DNA of 64,000 nt. It comes from Cycas panzhihuaensis. Taxonomy: Eukaryota > Cycadophyta. Of the stretch, positions 21,989 to 33,615 are shown piece by piece; within the stretch, counting starts at the first letter, position 1, and each line of letters starts with the position of its first letter. The notes beneath the pieces were generated by a model. The model searched no databases. It saw only the letters and a list, made by a program, of their open reading frames with translations, and was not told where the DNA came from. The translations under genes were made by a program, and so were the position numbers. The stretch covers positions 92,015,741 to 92,079,740 of the forward strand of contig CM041465.1 in NCBI GenBank assembly GCA_023213395.1, in the 5' to 3' direction.

Positions 21989-22633
21989 TGTTGAGAATAG
22001 AAGGTCCAACCCTTTAACAGCCACCAAGATCTATTACTTTCTTACAACTAGTTACAGAAATGAAACATACAAATTACATGCAAGTTCTTAAAACCAGAGA
22101 TTATACAGTAACAAGACAATGAAAGCCAAACATTACATGTGCACCTGATATAACGGGGTAAAACCCTAGCAGTGTGCTAGGGAAACATCCACATAGGAAA
22201 GGTAGCTTTCTTTATTGCTGCAGAATGGAGAAAATAGTACATCACAGATACAGAGTGCTCTCTGGAATAATAATCAGTCACCGCCCTCTTCACTGTCCAT
22301 TGAATAACATTACAACATAATAAGAAAAGCCCTAAAATGAGCTACATGAGAGGACATCCAAGACCTAAAATCTCAACCATAGAATCTAGGGTATTTTCAT
22401 TGTACGACCTTGATTCTCTTTACACTTTAATAAGGTTTACATGGTCAATTTTTGGGTTGGGGGCTATCGCCCCTGAACCCCCTCCTAGCCGGGGGTGTTC
22501 TATGCCCCCCGCACCCCCTGGCCAAGGGGGCCTCCCGTCCCCCTTGGAACCCCCTAAGAAAGATTAGGGGGGGAAACCATGCCGAAAACAGGCCATAATT
22601 TTAGGCCTATAATTGTTGTCATAATACCCAACA
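21989..22633 (-). repeat. 3' LTR of B
   Basis: Begins tgttgagaatagaagg and ends aatacccaaca. Near the right end is a G/C-rich patch (about 22450-22570) with alternating runs of G and C that can fold, in strong contrast to the AT-rich surroundings. The frame at 22337-22567 is this patch read through and not a gene. Confidence 0.95.
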
Positions 22634-22650
22634 ATCTCCACCTTGACAAT
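22634..22650 (-). other. PPT of B
   Basis: The plus strand reads atctccaccttgacaat; the sense strand is ATTGTCAAGGTGGAGAT just before the LTR, the Tork/TNT1-style purine tract. Confidence 0.8.
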
Positions 22651-23363
22651 AATTACCTGCTACCTCTCCTGGATCCTTCATCATCTTTTTTGCAAGCCAA
22701 GAGAAGTCAAACACCATTTGAACTTCTCTAATGGTACTGGTTTGGTGAATATATCAGCACAATTCTGATTGGTGTGAATCTTCTCAAGTGCCACTCCACC
22801 TGCTTATACAACCTGTTTAACAAAATGGTACTTTAGAGTAATATGCTTTGTTCTACTGTGATAAGTTGGATTCTTAGCTAGGTAAATAGCGCTTTGACTA
22901 TCACAAAACACCTTTACATTTTCCTATCTCCTTCCAAGCTCAACCAATAGACCCTATAACCAGATTACTTCTTTACAAGCATGTGCTGCAACAACATATT
23001 CAACTTCTGTGGTTGATAGTGTAATTGTGCTCTGCAATTTGGACATCCAACTAACTGGACCATTTGCAAGAGTGAAAACATAACCTGAAGTAGACCTTCT
23101 TTTGTCTAAATCTCCTCAAAATCTGAATCGACATATCCACAAACCTGATTTCCTATACCTCTAAAGGTGATGGAGTAATCACTAGTACCTCTCAAATACC
23201 AAAACACCCATTTCACTGCAGCCCAATGCTCCTTTCCTAGTTTTGCCATAAACCTACTAACTATACCGACTGCATGTGAAATATCAGGTCTTGTACATAC
23301 CATGGCATACATTAAACTTCCTATTGCACTGCACATGAGACATATAAGCCTTTTCTTCTTCAC
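22651..23363 (-). pseudogene. RNase H of B
   Basis: The run at 23106-23363 reads CTRPDISHAVGIVSRFM, KWVFWYLRGTSDY and GYVDSDFEE, the copia RNase H start (Y-x-D-S/A-D). Further left the frame is broken. In shifted frames the CFVIVKALFT-like and HTNQNCADIFTK-like pieces remain to the end. This is the most damaged part of B. Confidence 0.8.
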
Positions 23364-24200
23364 TACTAGGACTCATATTAGATGAAAGCTTGAAGTAGGA
23401 AGCCAAAGGGATACTCACTGGTTTCAAATTTGCCATCCCAAACTTGGTTAGCACCTTCTCCACATATTTCTACTGTGATAACCATAGCTTACCACTTTTC
23501 CTGTCTCTGTGTATCTCCATGCCTAAGATTTGTTTTGCAGCTCCTAGATCCTTCATGTCAAAAGTCCTAGCCAATTGAGCCTTTAGCTTGTTGATTTCTA
23601 CCATGCTCTTGCTTGCAATCAACATGTCATCAACATATAATACCAAGATAATCAATAAGCCATTGTCCATAAATTTGAAGTAAACACAATGATCATACGC
23701 ACTTCTTTTGAAATTTTGGCTCTCCATGAAGGCATCAAACTTCTTGTACCACTGCCTGGGTGATTGCTTCAGGCCATACAATGATTTCCTGAGCCTACAA
23801 ACAAGTCTTTTCCTGCCATGTTGTACAAACCCCTCTGGTTGATCCATATAGATCTCCTCATCTAAATCTCCATGTAGAAAAGCTATTTTTACATCTAACT
23901 GCTCCAACTCCAAATTGAGAGAAGCTACCAATGCTAATAGCACTAGAATTAAAACAAGTTTAACAACTGGTGAAAAGATCTCATGAAAGTCAATACCTAC
24001 TTTTTGAGCAAAGCCTTTTACCACCGGTCGTGCCCTGTATTTATCAATCTTTCCATCAACATCTGTTTTCCTTTTGAAAACCCACCTGCAACCAACAGTC
24101 TTCCTGCCATGTGGAAGTTCTACCAAGTCCTATGAATGATTTTTCTTCAAGGCATCTATCTCTTCCTACATAGCCCTTATCCACTTCTCTCCATGGATAT
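23364..24200 (-). pseudogene. Reverse transcriptase of B
   Basis: Open for 218 codons (23470-24126): GCRWVFKRKTDVDGKIDKY near the start, then VKIAFLHGDLDEEIYMDQPE, KSLYGLKQSPRQWYKKFD and the catalytic LYVDDMLIAS, with both Asp residues in place. Only the KARPVVKGF stretch shows an odd Pro for the usual Leu. It joins an integrase-RT linker upstream through stops. It is the best candidate in the window for a once-recently active RT. Confidence 0.92.
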
Positions 24201-24638
24201 CATCTACTACTTCCTGATAACATGTGGGCTCACCGTCATTAGAAACTAAAGCAATAGAAAAGAAGGGCTATACCTGTCAAGTGGATGACTGACTCGTGTA
24301 GATCTTCTAACTATTAGCAGAGGAGTATCCACATGCTCCTGTGAATTTGCTACTGATTCATCTTCAGAAAGATCTTCATGCTCTTCTGATTCCATAGATG
24401 GCTGCATTTCAAACTTAACTTATTGATGTTCATCTTACTGCTCCTGTTTCATTTCAACTTCTACACTGTCTGATTTTACAAAGGGAGATTCATCAAATAT
24501 GACATCTCTGTTAATGGTGATTTTGTGGGCAGTAGGGTCCCACAACCTGTATCCCTTCACACCATCCTTATCACCATAACCAATAAAGATATATCTCTTG
24601 GATTTTGGGTCTAACTTTGAACGTTTACTTTTATCAGT

Positions 24639-24851
24639 CTAGGCATAAGTATCATAACCAAAAACTTTTAAATTTGAATAATCACACGGATGTCCAGTCC
24701 ATACCTCTTTAGGAATCTTACAATCTATTGCAACTAATGGTGACCTGTTTACCAGATAGCAAGTTGTTTGGACAGCTTCTGCCCACAAGCCCTGCTCCAC
24801 TCCTGCATTACTTAGCATGCTTCTTGCTCTTCCTAGGAGTGTCCTATTCAT
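24639..24851 (-). pseudogene. Integrase C-terminal part of B
   Basis: Reads MNRTLLGRARSMLSNAG, WAEAVQTTCYLVNRSP and LKVFGYDTYA, the segment after the catalytic Glu. The Glu itself (ITEHMNRT) lies just upstream, beyond an in-frame TAA after HKTTS at about 24882. The 24200-24638 stretch is the linker to RT, with stops. Confidence 0.85.
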
Positions 24852-24881
24852 GTGCTCAGTGATGCCATTTTGCTGTGGAGT

Positions 24882-26078
24882 TTAGCTAGTGGTCTTGTGT
24901 CTTTCGATCCTAGCTTCTCTGCAATAGTTCTCAAATTCCAAGGAGTTGAACTCATCTCCATTGTTAGTTCTTAAACATTTGATTGTCTTGCCAGTACTGT
25001 TCTTAACTAAAGCCTTGAACTGCTTAAACACACTGAAAACTTCAGATTTCCTTTTCAAAAAATAGACACATACCTCCCTGGAGTAATCATCTATAAATGT
25101 GACAAAATACAATGATCCTCCACAAGATATTTTAGGGGCTGGTCCCCATACATCTGAATGTATGTAATCCAGAACGCCTTTACTAGTGTGACTCCCTACT
25201 TTAAACCTAAGTCTACACTGTTTTCCAAAAACACAATGTTTACAGAAAGCCAAATCTGAAAGCTGCAAGTTAGGAAGTAACTTACGGTTTATTAGCACCT
25301 TAAGTCCTTTCTCACTCATGTGCCCAAGTCTTTGATGCCATAGCTGAGCAGGATCTTCTGCAGTCTTTGATGCTGTAGCTGCTTGGCTGACATCTATACT
25401 TCCCACTAAAATATAAAGATTTCCTCTCTTTAAGGCTTTCATAACAACCAAGGCGCCCTTTGACACCTTTAGAACTCCTTCATGACCTATATGCTTAAAA
25501 CCACTCGAATCTAATTCACCCAAGGAAATCAGGTTCCTTTTCAAATCAGGTACATGTCTAACCTCAGTTAATGTTCTAACTACCCCATCGAACATCTTGA
25601 TTCTGATGCTACCAATGCCCACTGTCTTACAAGAAACTTCGTTTCCTATAAGCACATCACCACCATCAAGAGGTTGGTATGATGTAAACCAACTCCTATG
25701 TGGACACATGTGGTGCGAAGCACCAGAATCTAATAACCAGTCATGGTGATAATGAGAAACATTACAAGCAACCAAGACATCATCATCCATACCTTCATTC
25801 GACTCCACCTGATTTGCCTCCTTGGCAGGATCTTCCTTTTTCTGGAACTCCTTCCTTTTGTAACAATCCTTCTTGAGGTGACCGGTCTTATTACAATGGC
25901 AACACCTGAGCTTACTCTTTTTGCTCTTTGACTTGGATCTTGATGTATCCCTGGAGTTTTGTCCTCTCTTAAACATTCTACCCCTTACTGTCATAGCTTC
26001 TAGTGTGAAGGTTTCAAGACTAGATTTCCTTCGCACTTCTTCCATTAGCAAAGCACTCACAACATAGTCATATTCCAA
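24882..26078 (-). pseudogene. Zinc knuckle, protease, pre-integrase and integrase of B
   Basis: A 398-codon frame. In order: the CCHCNKTGHLKKDC knuckle near residue 60; the protease box WLLDSGASHHMC near residue 115; DLKRNLISLGELD; the pre-integrase LWHQRLGHMSEKG...CKHCVFGKQ; then integrase with HSDVWGPAP (first Asp intact) and FVTFIDDYSR. The second catalytic Asp is Asn: the frame reads LRTNNGDEF where the family has LR-T/S-DNG (codon at 24963-24965, GAC to AAC). The frame ends just before the third catalytic block. Protease looks intact; integrase does not. Confidence 0.92.
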
Positions 26079-26120
26079 TTCATCTGTAGTGCTAAAACTG
26101 ATTGAGGTGACAATATTATC

Positions 26121-26631
26121 CTAGGATTCAGGTAATGAGCATAACAGGGTAACTACCTTGTCTTCATCCTCAATTTTAACATCAATACTAGCCAATTGAC
26201 AAATAAGAGTATTGAAAACATTTAAATGGTCATCAATCTTTGTACCTTCCTTCATCTGTAACGAGTACAGTTGCCTCTTTAGGTAGATTTGGTTCGTTAT
26301 TGATTTGGTCATATACATGCCTTCCAACCGGGTCCATAATCCTGCTACTGTCTGCTCCCTTGTGATGTTAAACAAAACTTCATCCGCCAAGCACAATCGT
26401 ATTGTGCTAAGTGCCTTTTTTGCCTAAATCATCCCATTCATCATTGTCCATTCCCGTGGGTTTCTTCAATTTTCCTGTAAGGGCTTTGTACAAATCCTGC
26501 TGTACAAGAATATCGTACGCTTTAGCTTCCACAACTCGAAGTTGTTCTTGCCATTGAATTTCTCCACCTCGAACTTTGCACTTGCCAGTTTCACCATTTG
26601 GTGTAGAAAAGTCGACACCAAAAACCTTCAC
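26121..26631 (-). pseudogene. gag of B
   Basis: Two adjacent frames. 26407-26631 is the N-terminus: GGEIQWQEQLRVVEAKAYDIL then LTGKLKKPTGM. 26121-26396 is the core: LADEVLFNITREQTV, LWTRLEGMYMTKSITNQIYL, LYSLQMKEGTKIDDHLNVFN and LLCSLPES. This is the UBN2 copia gag pattern, complete apart from one break at about 26400 and a stop before the knuckle frame. Confidence 0.88.
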
Positions 26632-26654
26632 AAACTTGCTGCAATAAAAAGAGT

Positions 26655-26667
26655 GGCTCTGATACCA
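26655..26667 (-). other. PBS of B
   Basis: ggctctgatacca on the plus strand, two bases from the LTR. It is a perfect complement of the 13-nt tRNA-Met site. Confidence 0.95.
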
Positions 26668-26669
26668 CT

Positions 26670-27310
26670 TGTTGAGAATAGAAGGTCCAACCCTCTAACA
26701 GACACCAAGATCTAATACTTTCTTACAACTAGTTACAGAAATGAAACATACAAATTACATGCAAGTTCTTAAAACCAAAGATTATACAGTAATAAGACAA
26801 TGAAAGCCAAACATCACATGTGCACCCGATATAACGTGGTAAAACCCTAGCAGTGTGCTAAGGAAACATCCACACAGGAAAGGTAGCTTTCTTTATTACT
26901 GCAAAATGGAGAAAATAGTACATCACGGTCTGAGTGCTCTGGAACAACAATCAGCCACTGCCCTCTTCACTATCCATTGCATAACATTACAACATAATAA
27001 GAAAAGCCCTAAAATGGGCTACATGAGAGGACATCCAAGACCTAAAATCTCAACCGTAGAATCTACGGTAATTTTATTATACGACCCTGATTCTCTTTAC
27101 ACTTTAATAAGGTTTACATGGTCAATTTTTAGGTCGGGGGCTATTGCCCCCGAACCCCCTCCTAGTGGGGGGCGTTCCACCCCCCCGCACCCCTTGGCCA
27201 AGGAGGGCTCCCGCCCCCCTTGGAACCCCCCCCAGAAAGATTAGGGGGGGAAACCGCGTCGAAAACAGGCCATAATTTTAGGACTATAATTATTGTCATA
27301 ATACCCAACA
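26670..27310 (-). repeat. 5' LTR of B
   Basis: 641 bp, aligned to 21989-22633 with few differences and small indels around 26920-26950. It has the same G/C-rich patch at about 27125-27250. Frames at 26855-27244 and 27162-27356 are by-products. Confidence 0.95.
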
Positions 27311-27315
27311 ACTTT

Positions 27316-28250
27316 ATCTCTTGGGGTAAATTTTTAGGGTCATAGATCTTTATCATGGGCCTATTAAGCTTTGGCTTTAGAAGTTACATTTTTTTAACAT
27401 GCAACAAGGTAACTTTCATCTAGGGCTTCTAAATCGAGAAGCCATACTTGACAACACCACTCTTCATCAATGAAATCTTTCATTGACATCCTTAGAGATG
27501 GAATCTATACTTTGAGTGGAAGTAATACTTCTTACCTATAGATAAGAGAAAAGGGTGTCATACTTGTGGCAATCTATATAGATGTGTGATAAGCCCACAA
27601 AGCAGGATAAAGTTGTTAATGCTAATCTTGTTAAGATTTGGATATTATTTTCTTTAAGATTGTAATCAATGTGTTGTTAAATACCTTGATTTATTTATTT
27701 ATGTGAGAGTAATAGGGTGACAAGGTCTTATGTTTGATGAAATATTTATCACATAGTTCATTTACTCCTTTGTTATAGAATGGGGTTTTATTATCTACTA
27801 TCAAGATGTTTAAGACCCCAAAATGACAAATAATGCACTAAAAGATGAATGTGGCAACAATTTTACCCATTATTAAAGAGAGAAGAATCACTCCTATCCA
27901 CTTTATAAAATATAGTAACATAGTTAAGATAAACTTATGATGCAAAGAAGATGGGGTTGTAATAGCCCTAATTAAAACCAAAACCCATTGAGAGAAGGGA
28001 TATGGAAAAATGATGGCATGCAGAGCATTAGAAGGTTGGTGCATGATGTTGGAATGGTATTGGAACCTCTTACATTTTTGAATATAGGCATGGACATCTT
28101 TAAACAAAGTAGGCTAGAAGAAACCCATTAGTTGGATTCTATAGGCCATTGATTGTCCATCAAAATACCCTCCATAGATGCTATTATGATAGTTATAAAG
28201 GATCTAATATGTTTCTTTAGGATTGATGCATTTGAGAACTCCTTCAAATG
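27316..28250 (-). pseudogene. Integrase of gypsy D
   Basis: The minus strand (27838-28107) reads AYIQKCKRFQYHSNIMHQPS, then FPYPFSQWVLVLI, HHKFILTM and YFIKWIGVI, clear relatives of the gypsy integrase zinc-binding end, PWPFSQWG and Y-F-T-K-W. Leftward at 27330-27560, PFSLIYR...LPLKV and IPSLRM followed by DEEWC match the C-terminal part. The Asp of the catalytic ATDYFTKW box is lost. Stops are frequent. Confidence 0.85.
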
Positions 28251-28880
28251 ATCACTTGTAAAGGGTATCATGAATGAAAAAGTATTATAGGTCTATAGCA
28301 CTTACATACTGTTTGACTTTGTCACTAGTATCTTTTGGATAAATTTGGTGGATTGCATAGCAAATGATGTCATCATACCATTCATCATTGATGGGCCTTT
28401 AGCCCTTGATCTACCCAAGGGCCATAATAGACTCATTAAGAAAAGAATCATTATAGGAGTATTCATTGGGTTAGGGAGAGGTACATAAGCTAATTACTCT
28501 ATCACAACCATCCCTTTCTTGGATTTTTAGTTAATACTCTATAAGTTATACTCTTATATGAGGATAACCCACTTCTCTGATTATCCTGTGAGATTTGATT
28601 TTATCATTAAAAAGTGTAGAGGATCAAATTACATGATGATATTGGTTGTGTTACCAAGGATATAGTGCCTTATTTTTTTAGTGGAAAACATAAGGGAAAG
28701 ACATTCTTTCTCTACAGGCAAATAGCTAAGCCTTGTAGTGAAAAGGGTATAACTAATAAAATAGATCACATACTCCACTCCAAAAATCATCTTCTTAGGC
28801 TAGCATGGTACTAACTAACTCAATCATGGATGATGTATAAAGGATGAAAGGTTTATCAAACCTTAGGGAGCTAATATAGG
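28251..28880 (-). pseudogene. RNase H / integrase N-terminal region of D (poorly readable)
   Basis: Position between the RT and integrase remnants implies RNase H. I can see only short suggestive pieces and many stops, so the domain is inferred from order. Confidence 0.4.
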
Positions 28881-29680
28881 GGTGAAAATAATGTTGAATT
28901 TAAGCTCTTCAAGGGCATCTTATGCTTCTAGTGTCTAAACAAACATGTTCTCCTTCTTTAGGAGGTTTATGAAAGGTTTAGTTCTCATGGTAAAGTTTTC
29001 TATGAAATGTCATAAGAAACAAAGATACCCAAGAAAAGACTTGATTTGCTTTTGTGTATGAGGTAGAGACATCTCTAACTTCACCCTTACTTTGTTAGGG
29101 TCAACTTTAATGCCTTATTAAGATATAAGAAACCTTGAAAGCTTTCCTACTATAACTATAAACATGCACTTATGCGAGTTTAAACTCATATGAAATTTTC
29201 TATATCTCAAGAAGTTTTTCTTAAGATCAGTAAGGTGGTCTCTCCTTCTATGTGATAGGTCATGTAAATCATCTATAAATATCTTAAGAATTTTCTTAAT
29301 AAAGTCATAGATGATGAAGTGTATGGTATGTTGATATATGATACCATCATTTTTAAGACCAAAGGGCATTACTATATAAGAAAACATGCCCTAGGAAGTG
29401 GTAAAGACTGTATTTAAATGATCTATAGGTGAGATCTAAATTTGATTATAACTTGATAAATTATCCATGAGAAACATAACTTCAAACCCTACAATCCTAT
29501 CTATGATCTTATCAATGAAGGGAAGAGGAAAGTTATCCTTTAGGTAAGCATTGTTGATATCTCTAAAATCAATACAGATATAAATTACCTCATTTTTCTT
29601 CACCACTAAGATGATTTTGGAGACCTAGCATGGATAATAAATTGATGTAATTAGCCTATATTGTAAAGCTTGTTAACCTC
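28881..29680 (-). pseudogene. Reverse transcriptase of gypsy D
   Basis: Near 29640 the minus strand starts KIILVVKKNEVIYICIDFRD, followed by DNFPLPFIDKIID, MFLMDNLSSYNQI and the clean 29118-29387 run, with FSYIVMPFGLKNDG and the catalytic KIFIDDLHD. The FxYxVMPFGLKN form with NFPLPxID points to the Tat/Athila side of Ty3/gypsy. Only the first-position Tyr of YVDD is Phe. Confidence 0.88.
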
Positions 29681-31360
29681 CATCTTGATAATGATCAAGA
29701 GCTTAAGGTAGATTGGGCATTACTTCTACCTTATAGGCTTGGCTTCTAGGATATTTATAAGGTTATATGTGATGATCTTAGGGCTTATGCCCTTTATGTA
29801 AACATAATCCTACATAAAAATGTCTTAAAACTCTCAGAGGAGCTCTACATATTTAACTATTTCTTCAAAGAAGAATTTTACCTCCACCTTTATAATTTTG
29901 TTAGGGGCAATGGTTATGTCAATAGTTCCTCTTATGAGGAGTACATTCCCTTCCTTGAAATAAAGAAGAGCTTAATTTACAAGCAGGTAAAGGGTTGATT
30001 GAGTTGTAATAGGCTCAACTAAAGAGGAACCAATGGCAAGGCATTTCTAAAATCCTAGCTTATGGTGATTTGGAGGAAGAATGGGAGACTCCCTTATAAG
30101 GTGCTCTAATAATCCTCTGACATTTTTGAAATAATCTATCTTGTTGATGACCTTTTCTTGAGTAACATGTTCTTGATTTTATAAGAGAGGGTTGGCACAT
30201 TGGTTAGCCCATCAAGCAAAGAAGTGAAGTGAGTATTCTAAAGAGGAAGAGTCTTGATGTCAATGGAATATATAACTCACTTTCGTAAGGAGTTGGTCAA
30301 GGCTAATAAGGGGTTGGTTAGTCTTAAGCTCTTAGTCAAATAGAGGATAACCTATTGGTCTATTAAGAAGGGACAATAAAGGGGCATCACAGATGCTGGA
30401 TTCATCCTACAAGAAAGTGGAGTTAGACTTAGTATCTAAGCCATAGATTAGAGGGGTTTAAAATGGATCAAGTTGAACAACCATTTGATGAGAAAAGTCC
30501 CAAATATGATGGATTATATTAATGGGTTATAGAGGAGAGGTGAGTTTATCATCCTTCCTTGAAGAGACATTATTTTAAATCCATTCAATGATTAGGGTCA
30601 TACAATGGGCATAGGGACAAAGGCATTCTTGGTAAAATTTAGAACTTCTAGCTATAACTTGGAGGTTAGAAAGTTGGGTGGTTTAGGTCTTAAAAATCCT
30701 AAACATCACATGTAGATTAGTAACTACCTTTGTGGCATCCATGGGGTAGGTGGGTTAGGAAATGAGTTGAGAGGAAGGTGGAGCTATAACTTGTGGCTCA
30801 ATAGTCTCCTTATAAAAGTCTAGGTGATGAGCATGGATGAGTTAATATGAGTGCTACACAAGCTAAGCTCACTGGAAAGGGGAGAGCCTATGGGTTAAAG
30901 GGATAAAGGTAGGGATTTAGGGTTTTCCACAAGGTCTTATTAGGGCTTAGGTGGAGGAGGGGCCTTTTGAAAAGGACTAAAAAGAGGGGGAAGCCTCCAT
31001 AAGGGGCACATCTCCTTAGGCATGGGACAATATAAATGCCTGGCATGAAGGAGGTCTTTCATCTTCTAGATCAAATTTGGTACCACTAAGGATGACTAAA
31101 CACTTTTAGCTACCAATGTCCATTAGGGAAAATAAGACTAAGTTGGATCCTAGAGATAGAGTTCTTAGTTTAATTAAGGGTCTAAGTCCTAAAAAAGAGA
31201 CTTAAGTGATGGGTCATGTTCAATTTCTTATTTAGCTTTAATATTAAAAATAACTTGAATAGTAGGGTGGATTAGATGGGGAGGTAATGGCTTATGTGCA
31301 ACATTACATACTCTTTTATTATAGATAAACTTTAGTTAGCCCCATAAAGAAGAGTAGACT
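29681..31360 (-). mobile_element. Gypsy D, RT N-terminus to protease region
   Basis: A degraded coding stretch between protease and RT. Stops occur every few tens of bases and no motif is readable. Continuity with both neighbours assigns it to D. Confidence 0.45.
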
Positions 31361-31450
31361 ACCCCCATTTAGTCCAACCAAGGTTGTCTTAAAAGGAGAT
31401 TATAATAAACATCAATATTAAGGATTACTATCTTGATGAGGGTGGTTTTG
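31361..31450 (-). pseudogene. Protease C-terminal motif of D
   Basis: The minus strand reads ILNIDVYYNLLLRQPWLD, matching the gypsy Tat/Athila form ID-x-x-YN-x-LLGRPWLH. It is followed by VVYSSLWG, like the AVPSxLHQ stretch. The plus-strand frame at 31433-31693 overlaps and is a shadow. Confidence 0.7.
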
Positions 31451-31699
31451 TCCTCAAGGGTGAGGGGGAATGATAACTATTCTGAGGGAGGCTTTTCAAT
31501 TCCCATTGTACCCTTAGCACTTCTAAGGAATAGGTCTAGGGCCCTCAATGTTGAGTTTCTCAAACATTTAGATAGGTATGACATTGACCAAGGATCCATT
31601 TTCTACCATGGCTTGCTTGAGGGTAAACTTTGGAGTCTTGATCATGATGATAAATGGGAAGTGCCAAAGATGCTCCTACTCTTTAGGAGGTAATAGGTC

Positions 31700-33119
31700 C
31701 TTTGGATCAAAGGTAATGATTGGTTGGCTAGTGAGTTTGACATAAACCTAATTGATAGGGACTTCTTTATACCCTAAGGCTTCTAAAAGCAGGTTTCATT
31801 AATTAGGAAAACTTCATAAGATCTCTATTATAAACATACCTATGGAAACTATATGAAGCTCCTTAATAATTGAGAATGTATTCCATTTGCTGTGGATTGC
31901 AGAAGGGCCCTTTTCAAGTCGTATCAACTAGGATATATAGTTATTAAGTTTGGAAAAAAGGGTATCTTTGTGGGTTATGGATTGATGGATGATTATTAAG
32001 ATGAGGAGGCCCCTTCAACATCCTTTACTATTTGAGCTTAGGTTATGTGAATACTTAAGTGGTCTTAAATATTTGGATTATACTTTTTCCCTTAATATTA
32101 TAGCATTGGAAGGCATCAATGGGCTCTTGGTCCTTATCTATTAGTTTAGGTTGGGATTTATCTTTAGGTTAATTAAGACAAATTTGGTGGAGGTCTTCTT
32201 TGAGGTTGAGATCTTCCCCTTCCTCATTGGGTTTACTGTTGAACTTGGAGCTTGTGTGTTTTATGATCTAGAAAAACATCCTAATGGACTAGGTGCTTTA
32301 AATTGGGTTTAAATGGAAACTAAGGAGGAGGATCCTATAATGATGCCTACTTGAGATGTTGGGTATAATAGTGAGCATCATCATAAGTATAATTACCATA
32401 AATAAAGCACCACCTATTCTTAATAGGGTATGGGTTCTTCTCCTCTTAAGGGGGGATAAGGTTGTTACCTTTGGTTTAATGTAGATACAGCATTACTTAG
32501 TGAACTAACTTATACCCATGTTAGGGAATAAGCAACTCTAATTAGCTTTGAGTTAATTGTAGTTTGAGGTCTTACACCACTTACTTGAATAACCAAACTA
32601 CAAAAATAAAGAAATCCATAGTCTTATTAGTGTTACTAATTAGGGGCCTAAGAGCCTATGGCTGAGGCCTTTGGTCTTACAGTGATGGTGATGCCTCATG
32701 TTGTAGGGAAATTTTATTTAATTTTTTAAAACCTACTTAGATCTAGATGGATTCTAAATTAAGGTATTTTATAATTATAGAATCATATGTAGTAGCATTA
32801 ATTTTAAGCACATCTGCATGGACCTTAGGGCAAAGAGTGATCATAAATATATTGTGTTTTAAATATTCAAGTAAAGTAGTCTTGGAGAAATTTAATAGAT
32901 CATGGGAGTGGTAGATAAAGTCTTTATTGAGCTCATCATTACCTTGTTTAAGAGAGAGAAGGGCTTTAGCCCCACTCTCAAATGGATGTAACATGTCAAA
33001 GTAGTTTATAAATATATCCACCAATTACTAAAAGTAAAAGATAGAATGGGTAGGTAGGAAATATAACCATTTGATTATGTCATCTTAGAGAATCTAGGGA
33101 ATAATTAAAGAGAAAAAAT
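31700..33119 (-). pseudogene. gag of gypsy D (Retrotrans_gag part)
   Basis: The clean run 32743-33024 reads INYFDMLHPFESGAKALLSL, NDELNKDFIYHSHDLL and CPKVHADVLKINATTYDSI. The pattern of LxxLKQ-G-x-D-x-L...R...L is that of gypsy gag. The region nearer the protease is unreadable. To its right lies the probable solo LTR, then more gag-side sequence. Confidence 0.6.
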
Positions 33120-33124
33120 ATAAC

Positions 33125-33615
33125 TGCATAAGCAATGTGATAATAGAACTATAAACCATATAAAGAACAAACATCATAAACAAGCTAAGTACTCAATAAA
33201 GAACACCAAGAGATTTAGGTCTAAGCATAGACCTTTTATTAATTTAAGCAAATGCTAAATAATTATAGAGATGAATAAACCCCAACTTTTCTCATCAACT
33301 CATCAAAGACTCATCCCACCTTTTTACATATGTTGTTACATAAGAATATATAGACATAATATTATAAGATACTGCCTTGTGGTTTTATAATATAATGGGC
33401 ATAAACCATGAGCTGATACGAGCTGACAAAGACCCCCATAAGACACCCAAAAAAATTTCTTAGTGGCTCCCACCCTTGAACACCTACCTAGGGGGTTGTT
33501 GGCCCCTAAACCCCCTAGTGGGGGGCCCTACAATGGGCCCTTGGACCCCATAAAAGGACTCAAGTATAATGTATATACCCATATAACACTTGCAAAGTGT
33601 TTAATATATCTAACA
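33125..33615 (-). repeat. Probable solo LTR inside D
   Basis: 491 bp starting tgcataagcaatg and ending atatctaaca, with candidate TSD ataac (33120-33124) and ataat (33616-33620), four of five matching. It contains a G/C-rich patch with runs of G and C (about 33440-33555) near one end, as B's LTR does, in AT-rich surroundings. There is no PBS or PPT beside it. Boundaries were chosen by the TG...CA and TSD fit, so they may shift. Confidence 0.5.

Larger units (their letters stand above)
21989..27310 (-). mobile_element. Copia element B, complete and best preserved
   Basis: 5322 bp between exact TSDs acttt (21984-21988 and 27311-27315), with LTRs of 645 and 641 bp. The minus strand carries gag, zinc knuckle, protease, integrase, RT and RNase H in copia order. 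Long frames survive (398 and 218 residues), far longer than anywhere else in the window, so B is probably the youngest complete insertion. It still has several stops or frame breaks and one altered catalytic residue. It inserted into gypsy D's integrase tail. Confidence 0.95.

Noticed and set aside
22337-22567. Frame rich in Pro and Gly in B's 3' LTR (also 26855-27244 in the 5' LTR)
   Set aside because: It is the G/C-rich LTR patch read through; it is present in both LTRs and is frame-shifted between them, so it is not a gene.
31433-31693. 86-residue plus-strand frame
   Set aside because: It overlaps the antisense protease remnant of gypsy D and has no family resemblance.
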